A DNA stretch of 64,000 nt, from assembly GCA_050943535.1 (NCBI GenBank), contig JBMNPJ010000007.1, forward strand, positions 1 to 64,000, read 5' to 3'. The stretch's first letter is position 1. Each line of letters starts with the position of its first letter. The position numbers and the translations under genes were made by a program. The notes beneath the pieces are model-generated. The model made no database searches. It had not been told where the DNA came from and worked only from the letters and a program-made list of their open reading frames with translations. The stretch comes from Massiliimalia sp050943535 (lineage in GTDB: Bacteria > Bacillota > Clostridia > Oscillospirales > Ruminococcaceae). Positions 26,561-36,163 of this stretch are shown here, piece by piece.

Positions 26561-27688
26561 CTATTCGCAGAGTACCTGCCGGAGAGCAGCAGTTTGAAAT
26601 GCTTGGTTTTCCCAAGCAGCATCGGCTAAAGCCTCCAGATTATCGGTAGAATATTCAATCTGTTTGGAATATTCCTTGGCAGTAAAAATCCGGTCTTCCA
26701 GAGAGAAATGTCCGGTATCCATCCACACTTGAATGTCCAGTAATAGAATGACTAGATAACTGACCACCGCAAAATTAACTTTCGAGATCATATCCCTGTC
26801 AAAACAGCTTTTCATAAAATAACGGTAAATCCAGTAAACCGCCATGTGTTCGTACTCATACTCCCGGGCAGCTTTGTTTAAAAATGCCGGGATATGCTCT
26901 GTCAGAACTGAAAGGTTTTTCTCCAGCTTCACCAGCATGGAAGACCATTGGTCAGAAAGCGGTTCTAATTGGCGATAAACTGATAGGATTTGAGAAAAAA
27001 TCTGCTGCTGATCCATAGATTCTGTGGGGATCTTGCGGATTCGCTCCAATAGAGCGACGCTGCGGTCAGGATCGCTGAACTGTTCGGCAATCAGGGGCAG
27101 GGAAGCGTAATCCTCATCCTCCAATGCGTCCTGCAGCTGGTCTGCCATGACAGACAGCAATAAAAGACGGTGGGCAATGGAGAGTTTTCGGTTTTGAAGC
27201 AGTGAAAAAATAGATTCCCGGGTTTGAAGCAGCTGATGAAATAATTCCGCATTCCCGGAAAAAGGTTCAGAGGGTTCTTCCTCGGATACCACTTCAAACT
27301 GGATTGGTTCCTGGGACTGGAACATCAGTTTTCCCGCTCCTTCACAGCACAAGCTGATTCCGGCTTCTTTGTAGTCGCCGAACCATTCGTAAAATCTGGG
27401 ATGATCGGTGCAGATTTGGCATAGGTGGGATTCCCCCAAGGTTAAGATAATATCACATAAATTATTCTGGTTTAAAAACGGACACCGCTCTTGCTGCAGC
27501 AGAAAAAATCCGTCTTTGGGGCTGGAGATGGAAGCCCGCAGCCGGTCTCCAAACGGGCCGGGAAGCGCCTGATAGAAATCATTAGTCTTTTGGTCAATAT
27601 CAATTTCCCACCCAATACAGCAATTATCTTTGCATTGGGAACCCAAACACTGAAACTGGGCATAGTAAGCTGGACGTTTTACAAGCAT
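26561..27688 (-). CDS. FliB-like lysine N-methylase
   Basis: 375 residues of the flagellin lysine-N-methylase (FliB) family. The N-terminal Cys cluster CLGSQCKDNCCIGWEIDID, then CPFLNQNNLCDI, LCQICTDHPRFYEWF and SLCCEGAGKL are the family's Cys-rich landmarks. In Salmonella, FliB methylates surface lysines of flagellin; many Clostridia carry homologues. No flagellar gene is in the window, so the target is unknown. GAGG lies 7 bases before the ATG, 17 bp after the stop of the putative glycosidase, so the two form an operon. Confidence 0.85.
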   Translation of the reverse strand: MLVKRPAYYAQFQCLGSQCKDNCCIGWEIDIDQKTNDFYQALPGPFGDRLRASISSPKDGFFLLQQERCPFLNQNNLCDIILTLGESHLCQICTDHPRFYEWFGDYKEAGISLCCEGAGKLMFQSQEPIQFEVVSEEEPSEPFSGNAELFHQLLQTRESIFSLLQNRKLSIAHRLLLLSVMADQLQDALEDEDYASLPLIAEQFSDPDRSVALLERIRKIPTESMDQQQIFSQILSVYRQLEPLSDQWSSMLVKLEKNLSVLTEHIPAFLNKAAREYEYEHMAVYWIYRYFMKSCFDRDMISKVNFAVVSYLVILLLDIQVWMDTGHFSLEDRIFTAKEYSKQIEYSTDNLEALADAAWENQAFQTAALRQVLCE

Positions 27689-27704
27689 GGTGAAACCTCG
27701 ATTT

Positions 27705-29432
27705 TTATGAATGATATTCCATTACTTCTGCAGGGTCAGTGTCCTCTAAAGAATATACAGGCTGTTCAAAAGCACCTACAATGTGATTTTGTTCCAGCGT
27801 GACCTGCCGGCAGCAGTGAAAACGGAACAACGGAGACCGGGCAGAGCCGCTGTGGATTCCCTGGCAGTAAAAAATACGGTTGTTTTGCAGTTTTAAATGT
27901 TCCGTGCAGAAAGCATACAGCACACAGACCTGATGAGGGAAAAAGGTGTTGTTTTCAATCAGAACATTTCGGTGGAACAGGTGATTTTTGTCCGGAGTGG
28001 GCACCACAGGGCACAAACTGATAATCCCTTCGCAGCTTTCATAAGGTGTGGAAAGGCATTCTTCAGAAAAAGTATTATCCCTGATGGTTACATCGTGGCA
28101 GGCTCCGGACTCATACCAGTAATTGGCGTCACCTGCAATTAAAATTGCACTTCCCGCGGACTGGAATAGATTGTGTTCAATCAAAACTGGTCTTGGGGTA
28201 GAAACTAAAATTCCTCTGGCACGGCAGCTGCCAAAAAAGTTGTTGCGGCAAACAAAGGACGCTGTGTTGGTCAGGTTTTCTAAAGCGTCTCCCGCTCTGG
28301 TTTCCGGAGGGATGGGCTGAGAAAACCGAAGCAAAAAGGTCTCTTTGTCCAACAGTTCGTATTGTTCGGCCACTGTGGTTCCCATGCTGTGCATGGAGCT
28401 GTTTCGGATGACAGAGAACCGGTCTCCAATTCTGGCAAACAGGCGGAAATTTCTTGCCTGAGGATGAACAAATCTGCCCTTTACGGTATATTCATCCACC
28501 ACTTCCTGAATTCTGGCGCAAAGACCATGTACATTGATCGGGTCATCCATCAAACCGTAAAAATAGCAGTCTTCTACTGTAATTCGGCCGGAATTGTTGG
28601 TCAGATGCAGTCCGTCGTCATGTCCGCACACCACCTGACGTCCTCGGGCAGTGCGGGGAGCGAAGGAAACGTGTTGGAAGGTAAGATCCTGATTAAATTG
28701 GCACAAAATCCCCAAACCGCCGGTAGCGTGAATGGTGACATTTTCAAATTTCACCTGCTTGCAGTTTTCTACAAAAATGCCGGCGTGAACCCGCTCGCTG
28801 TGGCGAAGAACAATGACCGCCCCTTCTGGGTATACCACAGGGAAATCACCGTAAAAGGTAACCGTTCCGTCAGGATTTTGCTGGCAGGCTGTCAGGCGAA
28901 GTTCGTCCCCTTCTTTCATGCAGACTGTTTTGGTTAATGGATGAAATACGGTGTGGCTTCCTTCCTTTAAAATGGCGGGCTCTCCGTTGCCTAAAAAGAA
29001 TAGACGGCGGTTTTCAATTTGGTAAGGGAACTGGCTGGCATCAATTTTTAAGGTCAGTTCCTTGTGGTTCATATGACAGATGGTGCCTTCTGCGGTTAAG
29101 GGGATTTTCCAGTCAATGGTCAGGTTTTTGACGGTGATATGTTCACTGCCCCTAATAGTTAAGGGCTGCAATTTTCCCTCACATTCCAAAACGCTCCCGC
29201 AAAAATCCAGGCTCATATTTTTTCCGCCGTCAACTACCACAGCCACATTTTTTTGAGGCGTATCATCGGTGTTGGACAGTACCAGGGGAAGGGTGGAGCA
29301 TTCCTGCTCTAAAACAGAAACGGGTTCGTCAGATGAAAATTCATAGGCGATATTTTGGGATTGCTTTTTTAATTCTTGGTTCACTTGCTGAAAACAGGTG
29401 AATTTTACTTTGACTGCATTGATCGCATCCAT
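27705..29432 (-). CDS. Right-handed beta-helix protein, probable GH110 alpha-1,3-galactosidase
   Basis: 575-residue parallel beta-helix protein. DGLHLTNNSGRITVEDCYF, GLMDDPINVHG, ARGILVSTPRPVLIEHNLF and GDANYWYESGA resemble GH110 exo-alpha-1,3-galactosidases, which remove terminal alpha-1,3-galactose such as in the blood-group B antigen. The GH110 call rests on recalled motifs and is not checked. No signal peptide or anchor is seen, unlike many secreted GH110 enzymes, so it may act on imported oligosaccharide. The start is ATG 29432 behind GGAGG; an in-frame extension of 46 hydrophobic residues to 29570 has no such site and looks like intergenic DNA. Confidence 0.65.
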   Translation of the reverse strand: MDAINAVKVKFTCFQQVNQELKKQSQNIAYEFSSDEPVSVLEQECSTLPLVLSNTDDTPQKNVAVVVDGGKNMSLDFCGSVLECEGKLQPLTIRGSEHITVKNLTIDWKIPLTAEGTICHMNHKELTLKIDASQFPYQIENRRLFFLGNGEPAILKEGSHTVFHPLTKTVCMKEGDELRLTACQQNPDGTVTFYGDFPVVYPEGAVIVLRHSERVHAGIFVENCKQVKFENVTIHATGGLGILCQFNQDLTFQHVSFAPRTARGRQVVCGHDDGLHLTNNSGRITVEDCYFYGLMDDPINVHGLCARIQEVVDEYTVKGRFVHPQARNFRLFARIGDRFSVIRNSSMHSMGTTVAEQYELLDKETFLLRFSQPIPPETRAGDALENLTNTASFVCRNNFFGSCRARGILVSTPRPVLIEHNLFQSAGSAILIAGDANYWYESGACHDVTIRDNTFSEECLSTPYESCEGIISLCPVVPTPDKNHLFHRNVLIENNTFFPHQVCVLYAFCTEHLKLQNNRIFYCQGIHSGSARSPLFRFHCCRQVTLEQNHIVGAFEQPVYSLEDTDPAEVMEYHS

Positions 29433-29597
29433 AATTGTATTCCTCCAATGGTTTGATAGAATAAGTACCCATAAAGCTATATTCAATATAGCAAACAATG
29501 GAAAGCAATTCAAGTAAAAATATTCAGACTGTAGAAAAAGGTAATGTAAACTGGCAAATTGCACAAACAAAATATATATTGAGACATTTTAAAAAAT

Positions 29598-29873
29598 CAG
29601 CGCCGCAGCGCTTTCCATAAACAATCGTTTTCCGCACATGCGCAAACAACACTTGGGGTGTCCAGAGGGGCAGGCCGACTAACCATATATTTCCGGAGGA
29701 CGCCCCTCTGGTGGTCTTTTCTTTCCATTTCTTTTGGCCATCAAAAGAAATGGTGTGGGTTTGGGCTGCATAAGCCCAAAAAAGAAAGATAAAAAATTTC
29801 TCTCTGACAGCTTAAGAATCCCAAAAAGATAAAAATTTGTGCAACTTTTTCTTGCAATATACTTTATCGGCAA
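29598..29873 (+). repeat. Structured intergenic repeat, copy B
   Basis: Close to copy A in its first half: CCAGAGGGGC/GCCCCTCTGG (29662-29671/29702-29711). Next is hairpin CCATTTCTTTTG/CAAAAGAAATGG (29725-29736/29742-29753), whose arms differ from copy A on both sides yet still pair. It ends in the shared terminus GCAATATACTTTATC at 29873. Fills most of the 514-bp gap; the rest shows nothing. Confidence 0.75.
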
Positions 29874-29900
29874 GCTGAATATTTTTTAGATAGAAAAATG

Positions 29901-29944
29901 AAAAAAGCTCTCAGCGGGAATTGTTGTTCCCAGAGAGCTTTTTT
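29901..29944. terminator. Bidirectional terminator, serves degV
   Basis: AAGCTCTC-A-GCGGGAA pairs with TTCCC-A-GAGAGCTT, with A-runs before and T-runs after, so it works on both strands. It lies 3 bp beyond the degV stop. Confidence 0.85.
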
Positions 29945-29946
29945 GA

Positions 29947-30813
29947 TTACATATCTTCGTCCAGAATCTGGATTCCGGCACCAATCAGGTGTGGTCCCAC
30001 GTGACTTGCCAGCGTGCAGTCAATAATTCCTTCAAAACAGTGCCGGTGCTTTTTCAGTTTGCTGAGCACCATCTTTTTTACCTGTTTGGCTTCTTCCGGG
30101 GATCCCCCGTGCGCAAACATCAAATTGAATTTTTGGTGGCCTTCCGCCTTTTTGCAGACACAGTCCACAATTTTCTCCATAGATTGTTTTCGGCCTCGTA
30201 TTTTTGCCACACTGGTCAGTTCTCCATCAGAATTAAAACCAATGACCGGTTTGATTTGAAGCATGGTTCCGGCAATGGAGGCGATTTTGCCAATACGGCC
30301 TCCCCGGTACAAATATTCCAAAGTATCGATGCAGAAAAATACACTGGTGTTTTCAATCAGACGGGGGATCAGGGTTTGGATTTCTGCAAAACTGCGCCCT
30401 TTTTGAATATATTCCGCAACCTGCAGGGCAATGGCGCCGCTTCCCAAACAAGCGGTTCTGGTATCGTAGGTATCAATCACAAGGTCCGGTTCTTCTGCTG
30501 CCAACATCTGCACAAACTGATAGGTTCCGCTGAGACCGCCGGAAAACATGAGAGCAAATACATGGGTATATCCTTCGGATTTAATCTGTTCAAATAAATT
30601 CAGCACAGCATTTCCATCGGGAAGAGAAGTTTTAGGCAATTCATGCCGCATCCGATCATATACTTCATCTGGAGTAATATCCACCCCGTCAGAAAACACG
30701 CCGTCTTTAAAAGCAATCCGCAAAGGCAGAATAAAAATGTGGTATTTTTGAGCCAGATGATTTGGAATATCACCGCAGGAATCTGTCAATACCGCTATTT
30801 TTTGAGAGTTCAA
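29947..30813 (-). CDS. DegV family fatty-acid-binding protein
   Basis: About 288 residues. KIAVLTDSCGDIPNHLAQKY, the LPDGNAVLNLFEQI segment, MFSGGLSGTYQFVQ, and the EYLYRGGRIGKIASIAGTMLQIKPVI signature are typical DegV/FakB. FakB-type proteins carry a fatty acid to the kinase FakA for phosphorylation; whether this one does is not shown. TTG at 30813 is favoured (9 bases from AAAGGA); an in-frame TTG at 30822 touches that site. TATAAT at 30898-30893 (minus) may be its -10. Confidence 0.9.
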   Translation of the reverse strand: MNSQKIAVLTDSCGDIPNHLAQKYHIFILPLRIAFKDGVFSDGVDITPDEVYDRMRHELPKTSLPDGNAVLNLFEQIKSEGYTHVFALMFSGGLSGTYQFVQMLAAEEPDLVIDTYDTRTACLGSGAIALQVAEYIQKGRSFAEIQTLIPRLIENTSVFFCIDTLEYLYRGGRIGKIASIAGTMLQIKPVIGFNSDGELTSVAKIRGRKQSMEKIVDCVCKKAEGHQKFNLMFAHGGSPEEAKQVKKMVLSKLKKHRHCFEGIIDCTLASHVGPHLIGAGIQILDEDM

Positions 30814-31088
30814 GAAAAACAATCCTTTCTTTCATGAATTGAGAAAAGTCATGATTTGCCGTACAATCTGTTTTAAAATTTATATAAAAAATATTATATC
30901 ATACTTTCATAAAAAAGTAACCCCCTGACCATCAATTTGTTTTGTGATAAATTCGTGAAAATTCGAATATGAATGCAATAGAACTGCGGACATGAACTGG
31001 AGATATGCTTTTATGAAAACCGGATGGACCGTATTATGGGGAGTTTCGTAAAACAATCTTTAGGCATGGGAAAGGAACGAGCACAAAC

Positions 31089-33689
31089 ATGAAAATTTTA
31101 TCTTTGTTGGAACAGGATTATCATCAGCAGGAAGCACCGGCATCCGATGAAATCTTAGGGTTAACCTCAGCCCAGGCAGAGCAGAAATTAAAACAGTATG
31201 GAAAAAATGTATTAAAGCAGAGAAAGAAAACCAATCCCTTGAAAATCTTTCTCAATCAATACCGGGATATTTTGACCATTATTTTGCTGATCTCTACCGT
31301 GGTTTCCATTTTTCTGGGGGAATATGTGGAGGCATTTGCCATTGCTGTTATTGTGCTGATGAATGGGATCATGGGTTTTTTACAGGAGTATAAGACCGAA
31401 AAAACACTGGAAGCCCTCAAACAGATGACAGCGCCAACAGCAAGGGTATATCGGGATGGAAAATGGATCCGGGTTGCCGCGTCAGATACTGTGCCGGGGG
31501 ATGTGATCCGCCTGGAAACCGGCGACCGGATTCCGGCAGACAGCGTTTTGATGGAATGCCAGAGTATGGAAACAGATGAGTCCATTTTAACAGGGGAATC
31601 TCAGCCTGTAGCCAAATCCCCCTGTGAAGAAATGCATCGCAAAAATGAACTGAATCAGGCCGATGTGGTGTATATGGGAACCACCGTGGTCAAAGGGCAT
31701 GGAACCGCCAAAATCATCGCTACCGGAATGGAAACCCAGATGGGGAAAATCGCCCACATGCTCCATGAAATTCAGGAAGAGGATACCCAGCTTCAAAAGA
31801 AACTGGGACAGCTTGGGAAATATATTGCCATAGGCTGTCTCATTGTGTGCTGTGTGGTTTCTGCTGCGGGAATCCTGCGGGGAGAACCTGCTCTAAATAT
31901 GCTGATTACTGGATTGTCCTTGGCGGTGGCGGCTGTCCCGGAAGGACTGCCTGCCATTGTTACCATCGCCCTGGCACTGGCAGTAGGACGAATGGTAAAA
32001 CAGCATGCGCTGGTTCGAAAACTTCACGCAGTGGAAACCTTGGGATGTACCACAGTAATTTGTTCTGACAAAACCGGAACCCTGACCCAGAACAGCATGA
32101 CAGCAGTAGAAATGTTTGTGGATCAAAAAAGAATCCGTTTGGGCAAACACATGACCCTGGCGCAGGAAAGTTCTGCTTGGAAAATGGCAGAGTGTGCACT
32201 GCTTTGCAATAATAGTATGCCCCAAAATGGCGGGTGGATTGGAGAACCCACAGAAGTAGCTTTGGCAAAGTTTGCAGTTTGCTGCGGAATGGATCAAAAA
32301 GACGCCTGGAAACGGCTGGAAGAAAACCCCTTTGACAGCCGAAAAAAATACATGTCCGTTACTGTAGAGGATTCTCATGGACAGCGGTTTTTGATGATGA
32401 AAGGGGCTTTTGACGTTATTCTGGAAAAGTGCACCTATATGCGGTATGGTCAGGAAAACCGGCTGCTTTCCGCAGAATACCGAAATCAAATCCAGCAGGC
32501 CAATGAACAGATGGCAGGTCAGGCGCTGCGTGTCATTGGCTTTGCCATGAAGCCCCTGACCTCCGGGGAAACTGCCTCCGAAGAGGGGTTAATTTTTCTT
32601 GGATTAATCGGCATGATTGACCCGCCCCGTCCGGAAGTAAAAGCAGCGGTAGAAATGTGCCGAAAAGCGGGAATCAAAACGGTGATGATTACAGGGGACC
32701 ACAAAATCACTGCCTGTGCTATTGCCAAAGAAATTGGCATTTTCCGGGATCAGGATCGGGTGCTGGACGGAAAGGAACTGGATGCAATTTCACAGGATGA
32801 ATTAGAGCAGGTGATCGACAAGGTAACGGTGTTTGCCCGAGTCAGCCCAAAGCATAAGCTGAGAATTGTCACTGCTTTTCAGAAAAAAGGTCACGTGGCA
32901 GCCATGACCGGGGACGGCGTCAATGACGCCCCGGCAGTCAAGCAGGCAGATATTGGGGTCAGCATGGGCAAAAGCGGTACAGATGTAACCAAAGAAGCCT
33001 CTGACATTGTTTTGCTGGATGACAATTTTTCCACCCTGGTCAGCGCAGTGAAAGAGGGAAGGGTGATTTATTCCAATATCCGAAAATTTATTCGCTATCT
33101 TTTGTCCTGCAACATTGGCGAGGTGCTCACCATGTTTTTTGGGATGCTGATGGGAATGCCGGTCATCCTGCTGCCTATACAAATTTTGCTGGTGAATTTG
33201 GTAACCGATGGTTTGCCGGCAATTGCCCTTGGACTGGAACCTCCTGAAAAAGATGTGATGAGCCGCCGCCCCAGAAAAAAGAACGAAGGCATTTTTTCAG
33301 ACGGACTGCTCTCCAAAATTGTGTTCCGGGGATTTTTTATCGGGCTTTCCACATTGGCTTCCTTTACCACGGTTTACCGCATGACAGGCGACCTGTCAGC
33401 CGGCAGAACAGCAGCATATTTTACCTTGGTGGTCACCCAGTTAATCAATGTGTTTGAATGTAAAAGTGAACATCATACCTTGTTTTCCATTCACTTGGGA
33501 AGCAATCCCAAACTGATTGGTGCTGTTTTGGTATCTTTGACTGTTTTGCTGTTATCCATTTATCTGAGCCCTTTACAATTGGTGTTAAATACAGTATCAT
33601 TAGGAAGGAAACAATTATTGGTTGTCCTAGGATATTGTATGATACCGACTGTTTTGTCATCCATTTTAGTAAGCCGGTCCGGCAAATAG
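31089..33689 (+). CDS. Calcium-type P2A P-type ATPase
   Basis: 866 residues, SERCA-like order: N-terminal cation domain, TM1-2 (about 55-100), actuator domain with MTDESILTGES-like DESILTGES, TM3-4 with PEGLPAIVTIALA, phosphorylation motif CSDKTGTLTQN, nucleotide domain, MITGDHKITA, MTGDGVNDAPAVKQADIGVSMG, and six C-terminal TM helices. Exports Ca2+ (possibly Mn2+) at the expense of ATP. PEGLP in TM4 and NLVTDGLPAIALG (with Asp) in TM6 support calcium. AAAGGA lies before the ATG. The 266-bp gap upstream holds only the degV promoter region. Confidence 0.93.
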   Translation: MKILSLLEQDYHQQEAPASDEILGLTSAQAEQKLKQYGKNVLKQRKKTNPLKIFLNQYRDILTIILLISTVVSIFLGEYVEAFAIAVIVLMNGIMGFLQEYKTEKTLEALKQMTAPTARVYRDGKWIRVAASDTVPGDVIRLETGDRIPADSVLMECQSMETDESILTGESQPVAKSPCEEMHRKNELNQADVVYMGTTVVKGHGTAKIIATGMETQMGKIAHMLHEIQEEDTQLQKKLGQLGKYIAIGCLIVCCVVSAAGILRGEPALNMLITGLSLAVAAVPEGLPAIVTIALALAVGRMVKQHALVRKLHAVETLGCTTVICSDKTGTLTQNSMTAVEMFVDQKRIRLGKHMTLAQESSAWKMAECALLCNNSMPQNGGWIGEPTEVALAKFAVCCGMDQKDAWKRLEENPFDSRKKYMSVTVEDSHGQRFLMMKGAFDVILEKCTYMRYGQENRLLSAEYRNQIQQANEQMAGQALRVIGFAMKPLTSGETASEEGLIFLGLIGMIDPPRPEVKAAVEMCRKAGIKTVMITGDHKITACAIAKEIGIFRDQDRVLDGKELDAISQDELEQVIDKVTVFARVSPKHKLRIVTAFQKKGHVAAMTGDGVNDAPAVKQADIGVSMGKSGTDVTKEASDIVLLDDNFSTLVSAVKEGRVIYSNIRKFIRYLLSCNIGEVLTMFFGMLMGMPVILLPIQILLVNLVTDGLPAIALGLEPPEKDVMSRRPRKKNEGIFSDGLLSKIVFRGFFIGLSTLASFTTVYRMTGDLSAGRTAAYFTLVVTQLINVFECKSEHHTLFSIHLGSNPKLIGAVLVSLTVLLLSIYLSPLQLVLNTVSLGRKQLLVVLGYCMIPTVLSSILVSRSGK

Positions 33690-33729
33690 CTGATAATCCT
33701 TTGGGCATCCCAAATGAGGATGAGAATTT

Positions 33730-34920
33730 GTGAACAAAGCAAAAAAATATATTGCGGTGTTTTTGCTTGTTTGTTTTTGTACTTCCTGTTCATTCTGGCC
33801 TTTGTCAGAATCTGCAGAAAGCAGGGTTCAGCAGCTGGAAATTGCTCAGATTGGTTTTAACCGAACCGGATACTCCCTGTTAAGCGAAACACTACAGCGC
33901 AATTACGATAATTTAAATAATGGAATTTACCAGATGCAGCACGAGATTTCTGTTCGAGGAATGTCTGAGAAGCAGATGAAGATGGTAATGGAATACTACC
34001 GGGCAGATAATCCCCAGGTGTTTTGGTTTAGCGGGGAATACGAGTATAACCATAATGTGCTGACCCAAAACATCAACAGTATTCATATTAACTACAGCTA
34101 TACCGATCTGAATACCGGAAAACAGGTTCCCTATACCAAAGAGACCATCCAGGAAATGTCCGACAAGATTCAAACAGAAACACGGATTATTTTAGCGGGC
34201 ATTACCCCGGAAATGAATGATTACCAAAAGGTAAAATACCTGCACGATTATTTGGCCACCCATGTAGCATATGACAGCGGCGGGAATTTTCAGCATAACC
34301 TGTACGGTGCACTGGTAGAAAAACGGGCTGTGTGCGACGGCTATGCCTTTGCGTTTCAGTATCTGCTGTCTTTAATCGGGATTGACAGCCGGATTGTGTA
34401 TGGTTCCGCCGATGGAGTGGGGCATGCTTGGAATATTGTTCGCATGGACGGAGAGTATTACCATGTGGATGTCACCTGGGACAGTACGGCAGATGAAACC
34501 GAACCGGTTACCTATTCTTATTTTGGGGTAACGGATGCTTTTATTCTGCAAAACCGTCAGGTGTATTCGCCCTGGGAAGGAACCGCTGAGGCGGAAAATT
34601 CGGTCTATCTGCCGATTCCTGCCTGCACAGCGATCCAGAACAATTATTTTGTGCGGGAAGATCAGTTGATTACAGACTATCAGCAGGGTGGAAGAGAAAA
34701 GATTTCTCAGATTGCCAGGCAGGCGCTGGAACAGGGGGATTCTTCTGTACAGGTGCAGTTTTCCAAAGATCAGGACATGAATCTGTTTTTAGAAGAGATT
34801 TCCACCCACCGGCAAGCAGGTTTAGAACAGTTCCCTTACAGTACCGAAACCACACAGGTAAGCATTTTAAGTTTAGACAGCGATAATTTAATCATCATTC
34901 GTTTTAAAAATTTAAGTTAA
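33730..34920 (+). CDS. Transglutaminase-like domain lipoprotein
   Basis: 396 residues. N-terminal signal MNKAKKYIAVFLLVCFCTSC with a lipobox-like end suggests lipid anchoring outside the membrane. The core (about 165-260) has KRAVCDGYAFAFQYL (Cys), VGHAWNIVRMDGEYYHVDVTWD (His, Asp), the triad of transglutaminase/protease-like domains. Related clostridial proteins are found with cell-wall or sporulation functions; the substrate is unknown. The start is GTG 33730. It follows the Ca2+-ATPase by 40 bp and may share its mRNA. Confidence 0.85.
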   Translation: MNKAKKYIAVFLLVCFCTSCSFWPLSESAESRVQQLEIAQIGFNRTGYSLLSETLQRNYDNLNNGIYQMQHEISVRGMSEKQMKMVMEYYRADNPQVFWFSGEYEYNHNVLTQNINSIHINYSYTDLNTGKQVPYTKETIQEMSDKIQTETRIILAGITPEMNDYQKVKYLHDYLATHVAYDSGGNFQHNLYGALVEKRAVCDGYAFAFQYLLSLIGIDSRIVYGSADGVGHAWNIVRMDGEYYHVDVTWDSTADETEPVTYSYFGVTDAFILQNRQVYSPWEGTAEAENSVYLPIPACTAIQNNYFVREDQLITDYQQGGREKISQIARQALEQGDSSVQVQFSKDQDMNLFLEEISTHRQAGLEQFPYSTETTQVSILSLDSDNLIIIRFKNLS

Positions 34921-34928
34921 ACAGAACA

Positions 34929-34972
34929 CCTGCATATTCCTATTCCTGGGGGTATGCAGTTTTCTTTTTCTT
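34929..34972 (+). terminator. Terminator of the transglutaminase gene
   Basis: CTGCATA (34930-34936) pairs with TATGCAG (34953-34959), then TTTTCTTTTTCTTT. Confidence 0.75.
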
Positions 34973-34996
34973 TGTGGTGAAACTTGTTACTTTTTA

Positions 34997-35044
34997 TTGA
35001 CATTACAATATATTATTGTTATACTTTAACTAGTAACCTGTTAC
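34997..35044 (+). promoter_or_regulatory. Promoter and palindromic operator before marR
   Basis: TTGACA (34997-35002), 17-bp spacer, TATACT (35020-35025). Just past the -10 lies the inverted repeat GTAAC-CT-GTTAC (35033-35044); another GTTAC is at 34985-34989. The position fits autorepression by the MarR protein encoded next. Confidence 0.75.
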
Positions 35045-35062
35045 GAATAAGAGGTAATATTT

Positions 35063-35542
35063 ATGGAGATTTATGATCTGATTGAACGGTACAGTGGATC
35101 CCGGGAAAAACAGCAAAAAGCCATTTTCAGCACACTGTTTATTGGCGAAAACCGAATACGTACGGTCTTTGACAAAGACTATCCGGACATCACCCTCAAG
35201 CAGTTTATGCTGCTGGTGATGCTCAGGCAGTCCAAAGAACAGATGACCTTTACCAAACTGGGAAAACTATTGGGGTGTTCCCGCCAAAACATTAAAAAGC
35301 TGGCCTTTATGCTGCAGCAAAAGGGGTTTGTTACCATCCAGCAAAACCTGGATGATCCCCGTGCTGCTTCCATTATCCCCACAGAAAAACTAGGCCAGTA
35401 TTTTGACAGCATTGCCGCCAGCCACGAAAAAAGTCTGGATGTGTTATTCTCTGTTTACACCGATGAAGAAATCGCCGCGTTGTTCCAGCTTTTGATGAAA
35501 TTATACGATGGAATCCGATTGCTGGAAGGAACAGACGCCTAA
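35063..35542 (+). CDS. MarR-family transcriptional regulator
   Basis: 159 residues with the winged-helix core: ITLKQFMLLVMLRQSKEQMTFTKLGKLLGCSRQNIKKLAFMLQQKGFVTIQQNLDDPRAASI, where the wing has the DDPR(A) pattern of MarR. Likely a dimeric repressor of its own operon, with the GTAAC palindrome as operator. The next gene is a flavodoxin-like protein 25 bp later, so it probably responds to redox or an aromatic ligand; that is inference. Confidence 0.88.
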   Translation: MEIYDLIERYSGSREKQQKAIFSTLFIGENRIRTVFDKDYPDITLKQFMLLVMLRQSKEQMTFTKLGKLLGCSRQNIKKLAFMLQQKGFVTIQQNLDDPRAASIIPTEKLGQYFDSIAASHEKSLDVLFSVYTDEEIAALFQLLMKLYDGIRLLEGTDA

Positions 35543-35567
35543 TGGCGAACAAGAGGAAAACACATTT

Positions 35568-36107
35568 ATGGGAAACATTATAGTAGTTTATGAGTCAAAA
35601 TACGGCGCTTCTGAACAGTATGCCCGCATTCTGTCAGCGGAACTGGACTGTCCGGCATTGACTGTAAAATCTTTGACACCAAAAGAATGGAGCCAGGCAA
35701 AAACAGTGGTGCTATGTGGCGGGGTTTATCAGAATAAAATTGCCGGATGGCAATATCTGCAAAAACACTTTGCAAAACAGCCTGGTCAGCAGTGCCTTTT
35801 GCTGGCGGTAGGTGCGCTGCCAAAGTCACAGGAGCGGGTGGAACAGTTAAAACAGCTCAATCTGAAACACTGCGAAGGGGACATTCCGGTATTTTACGTA
35901 CAGGGGAAGTGGGATGAATCCAAGCTTCATGTCATGGACCGAATGATGTGCAGTATGCTTAAAAAGATGGTGGACAAAAAGCCGCCGGAGCAGCGGGAAC
36001 CTTGGGAGAAGGAATTTTCTGCAGTATTTGGACAAAAGCATGACTGGGTTCAAAAAGAATCCCTTTTGCCCCTGCTGTCTTATTTAAAAGAATCAAATTT
36101 GGTTTGA
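35568..36107 (+). CDS. Flavodoxin-domain protein
   Basis: 179 residues, flavodoxin-like fold beginning MGNIIVVYESKYGASEQYARILS, where SKYGASEQYA is the FMN phosphate loop of the long-spaced Flavodoxin_5/HemG-like group; VVLCGGVYQNKIAG and LLLAVGALP are the other FMN contacts. Probably an electron carrier or quinone-type reductase. The start ATG 35568 has GAGGAAAA upstream; the longer in-frame reading from 35508 overlaps marR and has no site. Confidence 0.8.
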   Translation: MGNIIVVYESKYGASEQYARILSAELDCPALTVKSLTPKEWSQAKTVVLCGGVYQNKIAGWQYLQKHFAKQPGQQCLLLAVGALPKSQERVEQLKQLNLKHCEGDIPVFYVQGKWDESKLHVMDRMMCSMLKKMVDKKPPEQREPWEKEFSAVFGQKHDWVQKESLLPLLSYLKESNLV

Positions 36108-36163
36108 CTCACACCGAAAACCGGAATATAATGGTATTGCAAACTTTAGCTTGAGGTGATTGT

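Noticed and set aside
29433..29570. 46-residue hydrophobic N-terminal extension on the beta-helix protein, which could pass as a signal anchor
   Set aside because: No ribosome binding site for it, AT-rich intergenic composition, and a strong GGAGG site exactly before ATG 29432.
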